64,000 nucleotides of DNA from Bradyrhizobium sp. AUGA SZCCT0176 (GCF_018130145.1 NZ_JAFCMB010000003.1:1-64000), one strand, 5' to 3'. Positions 52,174 through 61,505 are shown, counted from the stretch's first letter. Notes: generated by a model not told the origin, from the sequence alone. Made by a program: numbers and translations.

Positions 52174-53730
52174 CTACCGGCTTTTCACAAAACACATGCC
52201 CATGCGCCCAGTCTTGCCGCTGACCTGACAGGCCAGCCCCTCGGCGCAGGTCCAGCTGCGAAAACTCGCGTCGTTGCTCGCCGCGGTATTGCCGGGAGCG
52301 TAGCAATGCGCGCCCCAGCCATCGCTATATTCGGTCCCCACCAGCTCCGTGCTGCCGCGCAATTGCGGGCGGCTGGCAAAGCCCCGGGAATAATCCGGCG
52401 CCTTGCCATCCCGCACTGCGGTGAGGATGTCACGGCGGCGAACCTGATCGCCGAAGAAGTGCGGCGACGCCGGCACGACCGTTGAATTGGAGGGATTGAC
52501 CGCCATCCAGTCGACGCCGGGAAAATGAAATCCGCCGATGCCACGCGTCTGGTGGCATCCGGAACAGGTGACGTCGTTCAGCCGCCGCTCAAAGCCGCCA
52601 GCCGAGCGGATGTTTTGCAGCTTCATACCGCCAGCCGCGGCCTTCTTCAGCGCCGTGACGACGTCAGCTTCGCTGAACACCGCCTTGGCCCCCTCGCCCT
52701 GCATCAGGCCGAATTCAGGCTGCAGGTCGGAAGCGTCAAATCCGGCCGGCGTTGCGGCAATCGCGCCATTGGCAAGGAATTTTTCCGGGATCAGGACCGC
52801 GCCAGAATCGAACTCTGCCAAATGTTTCGGCTCCAGCAGCCATGACTTGAATTCGCGCCCGAGCTTGTCGTCGGCCAGAATGCGGTCGCGGTCGATCTGG
52901 TTCTCCATCGGCGCTTCCCGAAATTCCCGCGCCGCGGCGTCATAGCGAAACACCTTCAACAGGTAATCGGTACGGAAATCGCGCACGGGCGATTTCGGCG
53001 CATGCGCGATCTGAAGGTTGGTCTCGATGCGATCGATGTTTTCATAACCGAGCAGATCGAGCGGACCGTTTTCATCCAGCAGCTTTTCCGCGAGCGGCGC
53101 GCCGGTCAGCGAAAATTCGCCTGCGGCGAGCCATCGCTTTGCGATTTCGGAACAGGTGACGGGTTTGCCGTTACGGTCGATCCCATGACCGGCCTTGGCT
53201 TTCAGCACGAGATTCAGCGTCATCGGCAGACGGGGCAAAATTGCCCTGTCGTCGATCCCCGGCGTTTTCATTCGCGTCAGCCGATAGATCAGCCGGATGT
53301 CGCCGCAGCTGGCCTCGTCGACATAAGCGCGGTCCATGCGATTGACGATGCCCGCCAGCGCGAAACGGGTGTCGCCGGAATCAAGCTGGGTGCGGTCGAA
53401 CAGTTGAAAGGCAAAGCCATCACCGACGCCGATGGCTTCGCTCGGCAGGCTCCTTTTGTGTCGCGCAATATAACGGTCGAACTCGGCGTCGATCGCCTGG
53501 CGGACCGGGAGCATCGACGGCAGGGTGAATAGCTGGCCGCTCGTGAGCGGAATATCGGCCGACCGCTCCGGCCACAACAAACGGCCGATGCCGAACCTGC
53601 CGCCGTCGAGTTCGCGCAGCGCCAGGGGATCCGTTATCGCGGTCCCACGCTCCAGTGGCGCGGCGGACGCCGGCAATGCGCCGCACACCAGGGCGAGCAT
53701 GATGAAAAGAAATCGCAGCGCGCGGCTCAT
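52174..53730 (-). CDS. Secreted protein with a single CxxCH haem-type motif, 518 aa
   Basis: Signal peptide MSRALRFLFIMLALVCGALPASA. The long mature part has no recognised domain until DVTCSGCHQTRGIGGFHFPG near residue 396, a c-type haem attachment motif followed by HFFGDQVRRRD. Other cysteines (EASCGDIRL, VTCSEIAKR, AHCYAPGN, TCAEGLACQVSG, GMCFVKS) suggest several disulfides. It may be a periplasmic redox protein; haem binding is inferred only from the motif. It stands as a single transcription unit with no linked oxidase or dehydrogenase genes. Confidence 0.8.
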   Translation of the reverse strand: MSRALRFLFIMLALVCGALPASAAPLERGTAITDPLALRELDGGRFGIGRLLWPERSADIPLTSGQLFTLPSMLPVRQAIDAEFDRYIARHKRSLPSEAIGVGDGFAFQLFDRTQLDSGDTRFALAGIVNRMDRAYVDEASCGDIRLIYRLTRMKTPGIDDRAILPRLPMTLNLVLKAKAGHGIDRNGKPVTCSEIAKRWLAAGEFSLTGAPLAEKLLDENGPLDLLGYENIDRIETNLQIAHAPKSPVRDFRTDYLLKVFRYDAAAREFREAPMENQIDRDRILADDKLGREFKSWLLEPKHLAEFDSGAVLIPEKFLANGAIAATPAGFDASDLQPEFGLMQGEGAKAVFSEADVVTALKKAAAGGMKLQNIRSAGGFERRLNDVTCSGCHQTRGIGGFHFPGVDWMAVNPSNSTVVPASPHFFGDQVRRRDILTAVRDGKAPDYSRGFASRPQLRGSTELVGTEYSDGWGAHCYAPGNTAASNDASFRSWTCAEGLACQVSGKTGRMGMCFVKSR

Positions 53731-53765
53731 GCCCCCACTAACACCGCGCGAAGTGGCCTATTCAA

Positions 53766-53800
53766 GTAAAAAGGCGCTTCACATCCCGGTGAAGCGCCTT
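53766..53800 (-). terminator. Rho-independent terminator for the gene at 53822-54844
   Basis: On the minus strand: AAGGCGCTTCAC, loop, GTGAAGCGCCTT and a run of T (TTTTTAC). It lies 21 bases beyond the stop codon. Confidence 0.85.
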
Positions 53801-53821
53801 CGTCTTTCAGATTTCGCGTAA

Positions 53822-54844
53822 TCAGCGGGCGACAATCAGACCCTTGCTGGTCACGACCACCCATTTGCCGTCCTGCTTGCGGATGGCATCGATGCGGCCG
53901 AGACCCGGGACAGGATCGCCGGCGTAGACTTCAAAGATGCCCTGGCGGCCTTCGATCAGCGCGCTGCCATTGGCGGCGTCACGCAACACCCAGCCGTCCA
54001 CGGTCGGCAGCCGTGCAATCTCGGGCTTGGGCGCGGGCAGCGGCACCGCCGCGGCCGTTGCGGGCGGCGACACCGTTCCCGTGACGTCCCTTGCGGCAGC
54101 CGGCGTTGCGGCGGCGACGGGTGCGGGTGCAGCAGCCTGCGCACGGAGTTTTTCGACGGCATCGCTGAGCTTGGCGAGCTTGGCGGTCGGTTCGGCCTGC
54201 GCCTTCTCGACCTTGTCGAGGCGGTCGCTGGTCTTGTTGAACTGGCTCACCCCGGTTTTGGAGGTGTGCTCGACGCTGGCCTTCAGCGCCAGGATATCGG
54301 CGTCGATCCGCGCCACCGAGGCTTCGAGTGCACTGTTGTTGTTCGCCACGGCGGAATTTCCGGCCATCATCTGTCCAAGACCCGCGGTTGCCAGCGCGCC
54401 ACCGAGCGCACCGGCGACCGTCGCCAGCGCCACCACAGCCGCCATCGCCGACATCCGGCGCTTGCCGGACACGCCGTCAGCTGCAACGGCCTCAGGCTTC
54501 ACATCGGCTTCGTCGCCGTTCCACGCGCGCTCGCCGGGCGACATGATCAACAGCTTGCCAGGAATCCGCGGCGTTTCAACTTTCGGAGCTTCAGATGTGG
54601 CCGCTTCGACCTTCGCCGGTTCAACTTTGGTTGCTTCAAGCTTGGAAGCCTCGACCCTGGGCGCTTCCACTTTGGGCGCATCCGGCTTTGGGGACGTTTC
54701 TTGCTGGTCGGGTGCCAGCATCGGGGACTCGATCGCCGCCGTCACCGGCACTTTGGCTGCGGTCATATCGGGAGCGGCCGGCCCGGCGCCGACGGAACCG
54801 GTTTCACCGCTGGTGGCCTCGGACTGCTGTTCGCTCACGTTCAA
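53822..54844 (-). CDS. Low-complexity single-pass membrane protein with coiled coil, 340 aa
   Basis: Residues 35-92 are a repeat-like Pro/Ala/Glu/Lys tract (KVEA, KLEA, KVEP, KVEA units), clearly low in complexity. A transmembrane helix follows (MAAVVALATVAGALGGALATAGLGQMM, about 132-158), then a helical segment (VARIDADILALKASVEHTSKTGVSQFNKTSDRLDKVEKAQ) with coiled-coil spacing. The last 60 residues form a small beta domain (GWVLRDAANGSALIEGRQGIFEVYAGDPVPGLGRIDAIRKQDGKWVVVTSKGLIVA). The build suggests a bitopic scaffold, but no function is known. Confidence 0.8.
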   Translation of the reverse strand: MNVSEQQSEATSGETGSVGAGPAAPDMTAAKVPVTAAIESPMLAPDQQETSPKPDAPKVEAPRVEASKLEATKVEPAKVEAATSEAPKVETPRIPGKLLIMSPGERAWNGDEADVKPEAVAADGVSGKRRMSAMAAVVALATVAGALGGALATAGLGQMMAGNSAVANNNSALEASVARIDADILALKASVEHTSKTGVSQFNKTSDRLDKVEKAQAEPTAKLAKLSDAVEKLRAQAAAPAPVAAATPAAARDVTGTVSPPATAAAVPLPAPKPEIARLPTVDGWVLRDAANGSALIEGRQGIFEVYAGDPVPGLGRIDAIRKQDGKWVVVTSKGLIVAR

Positions 54845-55089
54845 TTCTCCAGAATGGGTTGACCTTTTGGTAACTTTTATTGCTTGCGAAATCGTTACCG
54901 GGTTCCGCCTTACCGAAATTTTAGAAGGTCATCCGGGCCTGTTTGCGGCCGCAAAGCGACGGCTGCAGGGCCGGCGACTCCGCCCGCTCGCCCATGCTGC
55001 CCTGCGGCAATCCCCGACAGCTCCGTTTGCGCCCGTTCATTTACCGACTAACATGGCCTGACCATCCAGCCAGAAGGCAGGAGGCCGCC

Positions 55090-55464
55090 ATGACCATCGA
55101 AAAATGCATCAACGAGTTTGATGTAGATGACGTCATTTTTGAGGAAGGCTCGACCGGGCGCGAACTGTTCGTCGTGCTCGACGGCAAGGTCGAGATCGCC
55201 AAGGTTAACGGCGCCAGCAAGACCGTGATCGCCACGCTCGGCAAGGGAGAATTCTTCGGCGAGATGGCCGTGATCGACGGCTCGTCCCGCTCGGCGACCG
55301 CGATTGCCGCAGCGGCGCACACCCGCGTGATGCGGATCAATCACGCCCGCTTCGTCTATCTGGTCAGCCAGCAGCCGGCGTTTGCGCTGATGATCATGGA
55401 TGCGCTCAGCAAGCGGCTGCGTGCCGCGAACGCGATCACGTTCAAAGCCGCGGCCAATCCATGA
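55090..55464 (+). CDS. Cyclic nucleotide-binding domain protein, 124 aa
   Basis: A single cNMP-binding beta barrel with no effector domain. EEGSTGRELFVVLDGKVEIAKV and the phosphate-binding cassette LGKGEFFGEMAVIDGSSRSATAIAA (with the Arg that contacts the cyclic phosphate) are typical. AGGAGG lies six bases before ATG 55090; the longer frame is rejected. Its stop overlaps the start of the next gene as ATGA, so it is coupled to an MBL-fold hydrolase, whose activity or localisation it may control. That is inference. Confidence 0.9.
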   Translation: MTIEKCINEFDVDDVIFEEGSTGRELFVVLDGKVEIAKVNGASKTVIATLGKGEFFGEMAVIDGSSRSATAIAAAAHTRVMRINHARFVYLVSQQPAFALMIMDALSKRLRAANAITFKAAANP

Positions 55465-56273
55465 GCGAGCGCAGGCCGAGCCCGTTCAAGACCCTGCTCG
55501 AAAGCGACGTCTGCACGCTGATCGAGGCAGCCGAGGACGTGTACCAGATTCGTTTCAAGAACCGCGCGGCGAACGCCTATCTGGTGCGCGGCAGCTCGCG
55601 GACCATCATGATCGATGTCGGCCTGTCATCGAACTATCCGCATCTGCTGAAATGTCTGCAACACGTCAATTGTCCGCCCGAGAAAATCGACATGGTGGTG
55701 CTGAGCCATGAGCACCTCGACCATATCGGCGCCGCCTATCATTTCAATGGCCGCGCCTTCATCGCCGCGCATCGGCTGGCCGCCAACAAGATCATGCTGC
55801 GCGACGATTTCTCGATGCTGCGCAAGATGTTCAACGAACCGAATATCCCGATCAATGTCGACATCTGGCTCGAGGAAGGCAATCTGCTCGACCTCGGCAA
55901 TTTCCGCCTCAACGTGATGTACACGCCCGGCCATACCTCAGCCTGCATCACGCTGTTCGATCAGGACAAGGGCCTGTTGTTCGCCAGCGACACGCTGATG
56001 CCCGGCGGCGTGATGGGCGGCGTATTCGGCTCCGGCAGCATCGCCGACTATATCCAGTCGCTGGAGCGGCTGAAGGGGTTGAACTCGAAGATCCTGCTGT
56101 CCGGCCACGGCCGCCTCTCCGACACGCCGCAGGACGATGTACGGGTCGCCATTCAACGTTCGCACAACCTGCTGTCCGACACGGCGCAATTGTTCGACGC
56201 GCTGGATGCGCGCTCGAATTTCGAACCGATCATGCAGTCGGTGCGAGACCTCAACAAGCTGGATGATGGCTAG
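55461..56273 (+). CDS. Metallo-beta-lactamase-fold hydrolase, 270 aa
   Basis: The HxHxDH motif appears as LSHEHLDHIGAAYHF, with further ligands in YTPGHTSACITLFD and LLSGHGRLSDTP, so a two-metal site is likely. The start MSERRPSPFKTLLES overlaps the stop of the cNMP-binding gene. The C-terminal segment (VAIQRSHNLLSDTAQLFDAL) is helical, as in glyoxalase II-like members. The substrate is unknown. Coupling to a cyclic-nucleotide-binding protein is uncommon and hints at cNMP control, not shown by the sequence. Confidence 0.88.
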   Translation: MSERRPSPFKTLLESDVCTLIEAAEDVYQIRFKNRAANAYLVRGSSRTIMIDVGLSSNYPHLLKCLQHVNCPPEKIDMVVLSHEHLDHIGAAYHFNGRAFIAAHRLAANKIMLRDDFSMLRKMFNEPNIPINVDIWLEEGNLLDLGNFRLNVMYTPGHTSACITLFDQDKGLLFASDTLMPGGVMGGVFGSGSIADYIQSLERLKGLNSKILLSGHGRLSDTPQDDVRVAIQRSHNLLSDTAQLFDALDARSNFEPIMQSVRDLNKLDDG

Positions 56274-56454
56274 GCAGCCAACGCTGCCGAATAATTGCGC
56301 CATCCGGAATTATTTCCCGCCTGACAGATCTTGACGTGATTCCAAATCACGCTCGCCGGCCTTCGGCTGCGATCCATCCATTTGACAAAATTTATGGCGG
56401 CCTGTTCAACAACAGCAACAACGACGCCTCCAAGAGGCATGGGGAGAGAGCACC

Positions 56455-57066
56455 ATGAAACTTTACGACTCGGTCGGACCGAATCCGCGCATTGTCCGCC
56501 AGTTCATGGCGGAGAAGGGCATCGAGATGCCGAAGCAGACGGTCGACCTGCGCAAGGGCGAAAACCGCGAGGCCGAGCACCTGAAGCGCAATCCGCACGG
56601 CCAGATGCCGGCGCTTGAACTCGACAATGGCAGCTATCTCTCGGAAGTCATCCCGATCTGCGAATATCTCGAGGAGAAGAACCCGACGCCTGCGATGATC
56701 GGGACGACGCCGGAAGAGCGCGCCGAATGCCGGATGTGGACGCGCCGCGTCGATCTCAACATCTGCGAGCATCTCGCCAATGGCTTTCGCTTCGGCGAGG
56801 GTCTGAAGTTTTTCGAGAAACGCATCCTCTGCGCGCCCGAAGCCTCGCCCGGCCTGAAGATGATCGCGGCCAACCGCCTGCAATGGCTCGACGGACAAAT
56901 GGCCGGCAAGGACTATCTCTGCGGCAAGCGCTTCACGATGGCCGACATCCTGCTCTATTGCTGGCTCGATTTCGCCGGCACGGTCGGCCAGCCGCTGGAT
57001 CAGACCAACGCCAATATCGTGGTGTGGATGGCGCGAGTTGCGGAACGGCCGTCGGTGAAGGCGTAG
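56455..57066 (+). CDS. Glutathione S-transferase, 203 aa
   Basis: The thioredoxin-like N-terminal domain shows LYDSVGPNPRIVRQFMAEKG and GQMPALELDNGSYLSEVIPICEYLEE, giving the cis-Pro and the glutathione gamma-glutamyl site (SE). The helical C-terminal domain includes YLCGKRFTMADILLYCWLDF with the conserved N-capping box. GGGGAGAG precedes the ATG. It is not obviously linked to a degradative operon; flanking genes are a hydrolase and a repeat element. Confidence 0.92.
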   Translation: MKLYDSVGPNPRIVRQFMAEKGIEMPKQTVDLRKGENREAEHLKRNPHGQMPALELDNGSYLSEVIPICEYLEEKNPTPAMIGTTPEERAECRMWTRRVDLNICEHLANGFRFGEGLKFFEKRILCAPEASPGLKMIAANRLQWLDGQMAGKDYLCGKRFTMADILLYCWLDFAGTVGQPLDQTNANIVVWMARVAERPSVKA

Positions 57067-57080
57067 GTAAGGCCCGTGTC

Positions 57081-57264
57081 TTACCCTCCCCTGGAGGGGG
57101 AGGGTCGACTCGCATGGAGCGAAGCGAAATGCGAGAAACGGGGTGGGGTGAAGGTCCCTCAACTCGGGCACCGCTCGCGAGGAGAGACTGTCACCCCACC
57201 CCGCCGCTTCGCGTCGACCCTCGAGCAAGCTTCGCTTGTCTCGGACCCCTCCAGGGGAGGGTAA
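57081..57264. repeat. Large palindromic element with TACCCTCCCC / GGGGAGGGTA ends
   Basis: Outer ends CTTACCCTCCCCTGGAGG / CCTCCAGGGGAGGGTAAG pair over about 18 bases. Inner inverted parts include GGGTCGACTCGC / GCGTCGACCC and GGGGTGGGGTGA / TCACCCCACCCC. It fills the gap between two converging genes and is the longest such element in the window. Confidence 0.8.
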
Positions 57265-57267
57265 GAG

Positions 57268-57765
57268 CTAAATCACCACCGGCTTGTCCGGCAGCTCATT
57301 CATCCCGCCGCCCTGCGGCGGAAAATGCGCTGCCAGTTGCCTCGACACGGCCTCGATCCCCTTGATCACGCCGCGTTCGAAATTTCCCGCCCGAAATTCC
57401 GTTTCCATCTCGACGCAGATTTTCTCCCAGCCGGCGGTGCCGACATGTGCGTGGATGCCGCGGTCGGCGACGATTTCGACGTCGCGGTCGGCCAGCAGGA
57501 GATAGATCAGCACGCCATTGTTGTGCGCGGTGTCCCAGATCCGCAGTTGCGAGAAAACATCCAGCGCGCGTTCCCGCGCCGGCTGGTTCCGGAACAGCGG
57601 CGCGCCGTCGAGCGCGCCTTCCACCACGAATCGGACCTGGCCTGAATGCGTGGCCTCACCCGCCCTAATCGCCGCCTCGATCGCGGCCAGCACCTTCGGC
57701 GGAAAGTCGCGCCGCTCTCGCCAGCGGTGTTGGAGCAGATGCCTGCCAATGCGTTTGATGCCCAT
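57268..57765 (-). CDS. TPM-domain protein, 165 aa
   Basis: TPM (Psb32/phosphatase-like) domain protein without signal peptide: HSGQVRFVVEGALDGAPLFR, ARERALDVFSQLRIWDTAHNNGVLIYLLLADRDVEIVADRGIHAHVG and MRAGNFERGVIKGIEAV-type motifs match the family, with conserved GNFE... at the end. It is the last gene of a LemA - YgcG-like - TPM operon, with only two bases after the previous stop. The three products are thought to act together at the membrane; the function is unknown. Confidence 0.88.
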   Translation of the reverse strand: MGIKRIGRHLLQHRWRERRDFPPKVLAAIEAAIRAGEATHSGQVRFVVEGALDGAPLFRNQPARERALDVFSQLRIWDTAHNNGVLIYLLLADRDVEIVADRGIHAHVGTAGWEKICVEMETEFRAGNFERGVIKGIEAVSRQLAAHFPPQGGGMNELPDKPVVI

Positions 57766-57767
57766 AT

Positions 57768-58661
57768 CTACCAGCTCCCCGACGCGCCGCCGCCGCCGAA
57801 ACTGCCACCCCCGCCGCCGCTATCGCTTGAGCTGCTGCTGCTCGAACCACCTCCGGACCATGAGCCGCCGCTGCTGCCGCCAGACCACCCGCCGCTTCCA
57901 CTACTGCCTGGCGACGACGACACAATGGTGTCGCTGAACAGCACGAAAAACACTGCGATCAGCCCCGCGAATATGGCCGCGGCCAACGAGCCGAACAGGA
58001 ACCAGGCGATCAGCATCACCACGCCGCCGCCAACGCCCGCCCCGACCAGCCGCCCGAGCATGGTCCGCATCAATCCGCCGAACAGGAACACCGGGATCAG
58101 GAGAAACGGATTGAACATGGCGTCGACGTCGAACAGCCCTGACTGATGTTGCCAATGCGGCGGCTCCGGCTCCGGCAGTTTCTCGCCATCGATGATCCGG
58201 ATCATCTTGTTGAGGCCGGCCGAGACGCCGCCGGCGAAATTGCCGGACTTGAATTTCGGCGTGATCTCCTCGTCGATGATGCGCTTGGTGGTGACGTCGG
58301 TCAGCGCGCCTTCGAGGCCATAGCCGACCTCGATGCGAAGATGACGATCGTTCTTGGCGATGACGAGCACTGCGCCGTCGTCGATCTTCTTGCGGCCGAT
58401 CTTCCAGGCTTCCGCCACCCGGAGTGAGAATTGCTCGATCGCCTCGCCGTCCGTCGTCGGCACAACCAGCACTGCGATCTGGCTGCCCTTTCGCGCCTCG
58501 AAACTTCGGATGGTCTGGTTAAGCGAATCGATATCGCCGCTGGTGAGCGTCCCGGTCTGATCGACCACGCGCCCGACGAGCGGCGGCACCGCGACGACGG
58601 CCAGGGCTGAAGCAGCCCAGAACACGAGCAGCGCAAGAATGGAAACTCTTGCAGCATTCAT
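57768..58661 (-). CDS. TPM-domain membrane protein, YgcG-like, 297 aa
   Basis: Signal peptide (MNAARVSILALLVFWAASALA), then an extracytoplasmic TPM domain (GRVVDQTGTLTSGDIDSLNQTIRSFE, VAEAWKIGRKKIDDGAVLVIAKNDRHLRIEVGYGLEGAL), then two or more transmembrane helices (RLVGAGVGGGVVMLIAWFLFGSLAAAIFAGLIAVFFVLFS) and a C-terminal Gly/Ser-rich tail of about 50 residues. This order is standard for YgcG proteins. It lies 20 bases after the LemA gene. Confidence 0.92.
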   Translation of the reverse strand: MNAARVSILALLVFWAASALAVVAVPPLVGRVVDQTGTLTSGDIDSLNQTIRSFEARKGSQIAVLVVPTTDGEAIEQFSLRVAEAWKIGRKKIDDGAVLVIAKNDRHLRIEVGYGLEGALTDVTTKRIIDEEITPKFKSGNFAGGVSAGLNKMIRIIDGEKLPEPEPPHWQHQSGLFDVDAMFNPFLLIPVFLFGGLMRTMLGRLVGAGVGGGVVMLIAWFLFGSLAAAIFAGLIAVFFVLFSDTIVSSSPGSSGSGGWSGGSSGGSWSGGGSSSSSSSDSGGGGGSFGGGGASGSW

Positions 58662-58681
58662 TGCGATTGATCTTTGATCCG

Positions 58682-59293
58682 CTACTTCGCGGGCGCGGCC
58701 GGTGTCGGATTGAAATCCACCTTCGGCGCCGTGGATATTTCCTTCTCGTTCTCGACCGCGAAGTTCGGCTTTTCCTTGTAGCCGAACATCATCGCCGTCA
58801 TGTTGTTCGGGAAGGTGCGGATACCGACGTTGTAGTCCTGCACCGCCTTGATGTAGCGGTTGCGCGCCACGGTAATGCGGTTCTCGGTGCCTTCGAGCTG
58901 CGCCATCAAATCCTTGAACAGCGCGTCGGATTTCAGCTGCGGATAGTTTTCGGTCACGACCAACAGGCGCGAAAGCGCGCTGGAGAGTTCACCCTGGGCG
59001 GCCGTGAATTTCTGGAACGCGGCGGGATCGTTCAGCAGTTCGGGTGTCGCCTGAATGCTGCCGACCTTGGCGCGGGCGTTGGTGACCCCGAGCAGCACGT
59101 CCTTTTCCTGCTGCGCAAAGCCCTTCACCGAATTGACGAGGTTGGGCACGAGATCAGCGCGCCGCTGGTACTGGTTCACCACCTCCGACCAACCCGCCTT
59201 GACCTGCTCGTCGGTGGTCTGGATGGCGTTGTAGCCGCAATTGGTCAGGCTCAGCGTCGCCAGCGCCGCCAGCACGGTCCATAATCTGCGCAT
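58682..59293 (-). CDS. lemA: LemA family protein, 203 aa
   Basis: Membrane-anchored helical protein. The N-terminus (RLWTVLAALATLSLTNCGYN) resembles a lipoprotein signal with Cys19, though Asn at -1 is unusual. The LemA domain follows: QVKAGWSEVVNQYQRRADLVPNLVNSVKGFAQQEKDVLLGVTNARAK and TENRITVARNRYIKAVQDYN. It is the first gene of the LemA - YgcG - TPM operon, a conserved arrangement in proteobacteria whose role is still unclear. Confidence 0.93.
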   Translation of the reverse strand: MRRLWTVLAALATLSLTNCGYNAIQTTDEQVKAGWSEVVNQYQRRADLVPNLVNSVKGFAQQEKDVLLGVTNARAKVGSIQATPELLNDPAAFQKFTAAQGELSSALSRLLVVTENYPQLKSDALFKDLMAQLEGTENRITVARNRYIKAVQDYNVGIRTFPNNMTAMMFGYKEKPNFAVENEKEISTAPKVDFNPTPAAPAK

Positions 59294-59350
59294 AAAACAC
59301 TCCCGGTATTATTTCGTGTCACGGTATCAGAATGTCGTGCTTTCACACAA

Positions 59351-59392
59351 TTATTCCGGGGCTGGGCCTAATGACCCATCCCGGAATGACGG
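59351..59392. repeat. Short CATTCCGGGG-family element
   Basis: TTATTCCGGGG / CCCGGAATGACGG, a minimal version of the elements at 8603 and 34391 without the internal modules. Confidence 0.6.
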
Positions 59393-59491
59393 CGGTGATT
59401 GAATGAACTTCGGGCCGCTTTCGTTCCGATGGCTCTTGCCTATCGTCGGCTGAAATAGTCACATGGCCGAATAATAATAACGGGAGGGCCC

Positions 59492-60343
59492 ATGACCGCA
59501 TTCGAAACCATCGTCGTGGAGCGGCCGGAGCCGCGCATCGCGCGGATCGTGATGAACCGGCCCGAGGCGCGCAACGCGCAGAACCTGCAAATGACCTACG
59601 ACCTCAACGCCGCCTTCGATGCGGCCGTGCAGGACGACGCGGTCAAGGTCATCATTCTCGCAGGGAGCGGCCCTCATTTTTCCGCCGGCCACGATCTGCG
59701 GCCGGGCAGCAAAAATGAAGCCGGGGTGGATTTTCCGCCGGTCGGAAATTGGGGTGGCTTTGCCGAACCCAACGCCCATGGCCGCTTCGCCCGCGAACAG
59801 GAGATCTATCTGCAGATCACGCGGCGCTGGCGCAACCTGGCGAAGCCGACCATCGCGGAAGTGCACGGCAAATGCATTGCCGGCGGGCTGATGCTGGCCT
59901 GGGCCTGCGACATGATCGTCGCCAGCGCCGATGCCGAGTTCTGCGATCCCGTGGTCACCATGGGTGTCTGCGGCGTCGAATGGTTCGTGCATCCCTGGGA
60001 ACTCGGCCCACGCAAGGCCAAGGAATTGCTGTTCACGGCGGATACCTGGAGCGCGGACGAGGCGCACCGGCTCGGCATGGTCAACCACGTCGTGCCGCGC
60101 GCGGAGCTTTCCTCGTTCGTGATGGCGCTGGCGCAGAAGATCGCGGCGAAGCCATCGTTCGCGCTGAAGCTGACCAAGGAGGCCGTCAACCGCTCGGTCG
60201 ACGTAATGGGACAGCCCGCGGCGATCGACCAGGCGTTCGCGCTGCATCAGCTCTGCCATGCGCATAATCTTCAGGAATTCGGAATGGTGGTGGACCCCGC
60301 GGGGCTTCATCCTTCCGTCAGGAAGCAGGCATCGGTGAAGTAG
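59492..60343 (+). CDS. Enoyl-CoA hydratase/isomerase family protein, 283 aa
   Basis: Crotonase-fold enzyme: IVMNRPEARNAQNLQMTYDL, the oxyanion loop IILAGSGPHFSAGHDLRPGS and TIAEVHGKCIAGGLMLAWACDMIVASADAEFCDPVVTMGVCG. An Asp/Glu pair at AEFCDP replaces the exact catalytic glutamates, so it may be a hydratase or a related hydrolase. First of three genes (spacing 4 and 12 bases) forming a beta-oxidation-type operon with two acyl-CoA dehydrogenases. Confidence 0.9.
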   Translation: MTAFETIVVERPEPRIARIVMNRPEARNAQNLQMTYDLNAAFDAAVQDDAVKVIILAGSGPHFSAGHDLRPGSKNEAGVDFPPVGNWGGFAEPNAHGRFAREQEIYLQITRRWRNLAKPTIAEVHGKCIAGGLMLAWACDMIVASADAEFCDPVVTMGVCGVEWFVHPWELGPRKAKELLFTADTWSADEAHRLGMVNHVVPRAELSSFVMALAQKIAAKPSFALKLTKEAVNRSVDVMGQPAAIDQAFALHQLCHAHNLQEFGMVVDPAGLHPSVRKQASVK

Positions 60344-60347
60344 AGCT

Positions 60348-61493
60348 ATGGACCTTACATTGAGCGATGAGCAGCGGTTGGTGCGAGAGAGTGCCGAACG
60401 TTTTGTGGCCGGAACTTATAACGCCGAGCATCGCCGCCGGATGGCGAGCGAACCGCTCGGCTTCAGCGCCGAAATCTGGAAGCAGTTCGCCGAGCTCGGT
60501 TGGCTGGCGTTGCCGATCGCCGAGGAGCATGGCGGGCTCGGCGGCGGCGCGGTCGAGGTCGGCATCCTGATGGAAGCGTTCGGCCGCGGGCTGGTGTCCG
60601 AACCCTATCTCTCGACGGTCGTGATCGGCGCGGAATTGATCGGCGCCTGCGGCAGCGAGGCGCAGAAGCAGGCGCTGCTGCCCAAGGTCGCCGACGGTTC
60701 GCTCTATCTGGCATTCGCACATTCGGAACGCGCGGCGCGGTTCGATCTGGCTGAGGTCGCGACCACGGCGTGGAAGACGGCAGAGGGATGGCGCCTCGAC
60801 GGCCGCAAGACCGCGGTGCTCGACGGTAATGCCGCCGGGCAGATCATTGTTTCGGCGCAGGTCGCCGACGACAATGGGGTGGGAGAGCTCGGCCTGTTCC
60901 TGGTGCCGGCGGAGGCGGCTGGTCTCACCAAGCGCGATTTCCCGCGACTCGGCGGCGGCCGCGCATGCAACCTCGAACTTCGCGGCGTCCACGTGAGCGC
61001 CGACGCCGTGCTCGGCGACGGCAGCGATGCGCTGCCTGTTATCGAGGCCGTGGTCGACCGCGCAATGGCCGCACTCGGCGCGGAAGCCGTCGGCATCATG
61101 CAGACGCTGCTGGATCAGACGCTCGAATACACGAAGATTCGGAAACAGTTCGGCCGGCCCCTGTCGGCCAATCAGGTGATCCGCCATCGGCTGGCCGACA
61201 TGGCGATGAACTGCGACGAGGCCCGCTCGATGGCGCTGCGCGCCGCGCTGATGATCGATGCCGAACCGGTCGCGCGCGGCCGCGCCGCCTCGGGCGCCAA
61301 GGCCAAGATCGGCAAATGCGCGCGCTTCGTGGCCGAACAATCCGTGCAGTTGCACGGCGCGATGGGCGTCACCGAAGAGCTCGACATCGGTTCCTACTTC
61401 AAGCGGCTGCTCGCTTTCGACACGTTGTTCGGCGGCAGCGCCCATCATTATCGCCGCCACGCCGCCCTCGGCGGCCGAACCATTCAAGCCTAG
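60348..61493 (+). CDS. Acyl-CoA dehydrogenase, smaller subunit type, 381 aa
   Basis: N-terminal dehydrogenase domain (MDLTLSDEQRLVRESAERFV, LGWLALPIAEEHGGLGGGAVE) but the flavin loop is reduced (AFAHSERAARFDLAEV) and the C-terminal catalytic segment is replaced by FDTLFGGSAHHYRRHAALGG. It is paired with the 398-residue dehydrogenase 12 bases downstream. Such pairs are known to form mixed alpha2beta2 enzymes acting on bulky acyl-CoA side chains, for example in steroid degradation. This one probably works with its neighbour. Confidence 0.85.
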   Translation: MDLTLSDEQRLVRESAERFVAGTYNAEHRRRMASEPLGFSAEIWKQFAELGWLALPIAEEHGGLGGGAVEVGILMEAFGRGLVSEPYLSTVVIGAELIGACGSEAQKQALLPKVADGSLYLAFAHSERAARFDLAEVATTAWKTAEGWRLDGRKTAVLDGNAAGQIIVSAQVADDNGVGELGLFLVPAEAAGLTKRDFPRLGGGRACNLELRGVHVSADAVLGDGSDALPVIEAVVDRAMAALGAEAVGIMQTLLDQTLEYTKIRKQFGRPLSANQVIRHRLADMAMNCDEARSMALRAALMIDAEPVARGRAASGAKAKIGKCARFVAEQSVQLHGAMGVTEELDIGSYFKRLLAFDTLFGGSAHHYRRHAALGGRTIQA

Positions 61494-61505
61494 CGGGAGC
61501 GCCAC

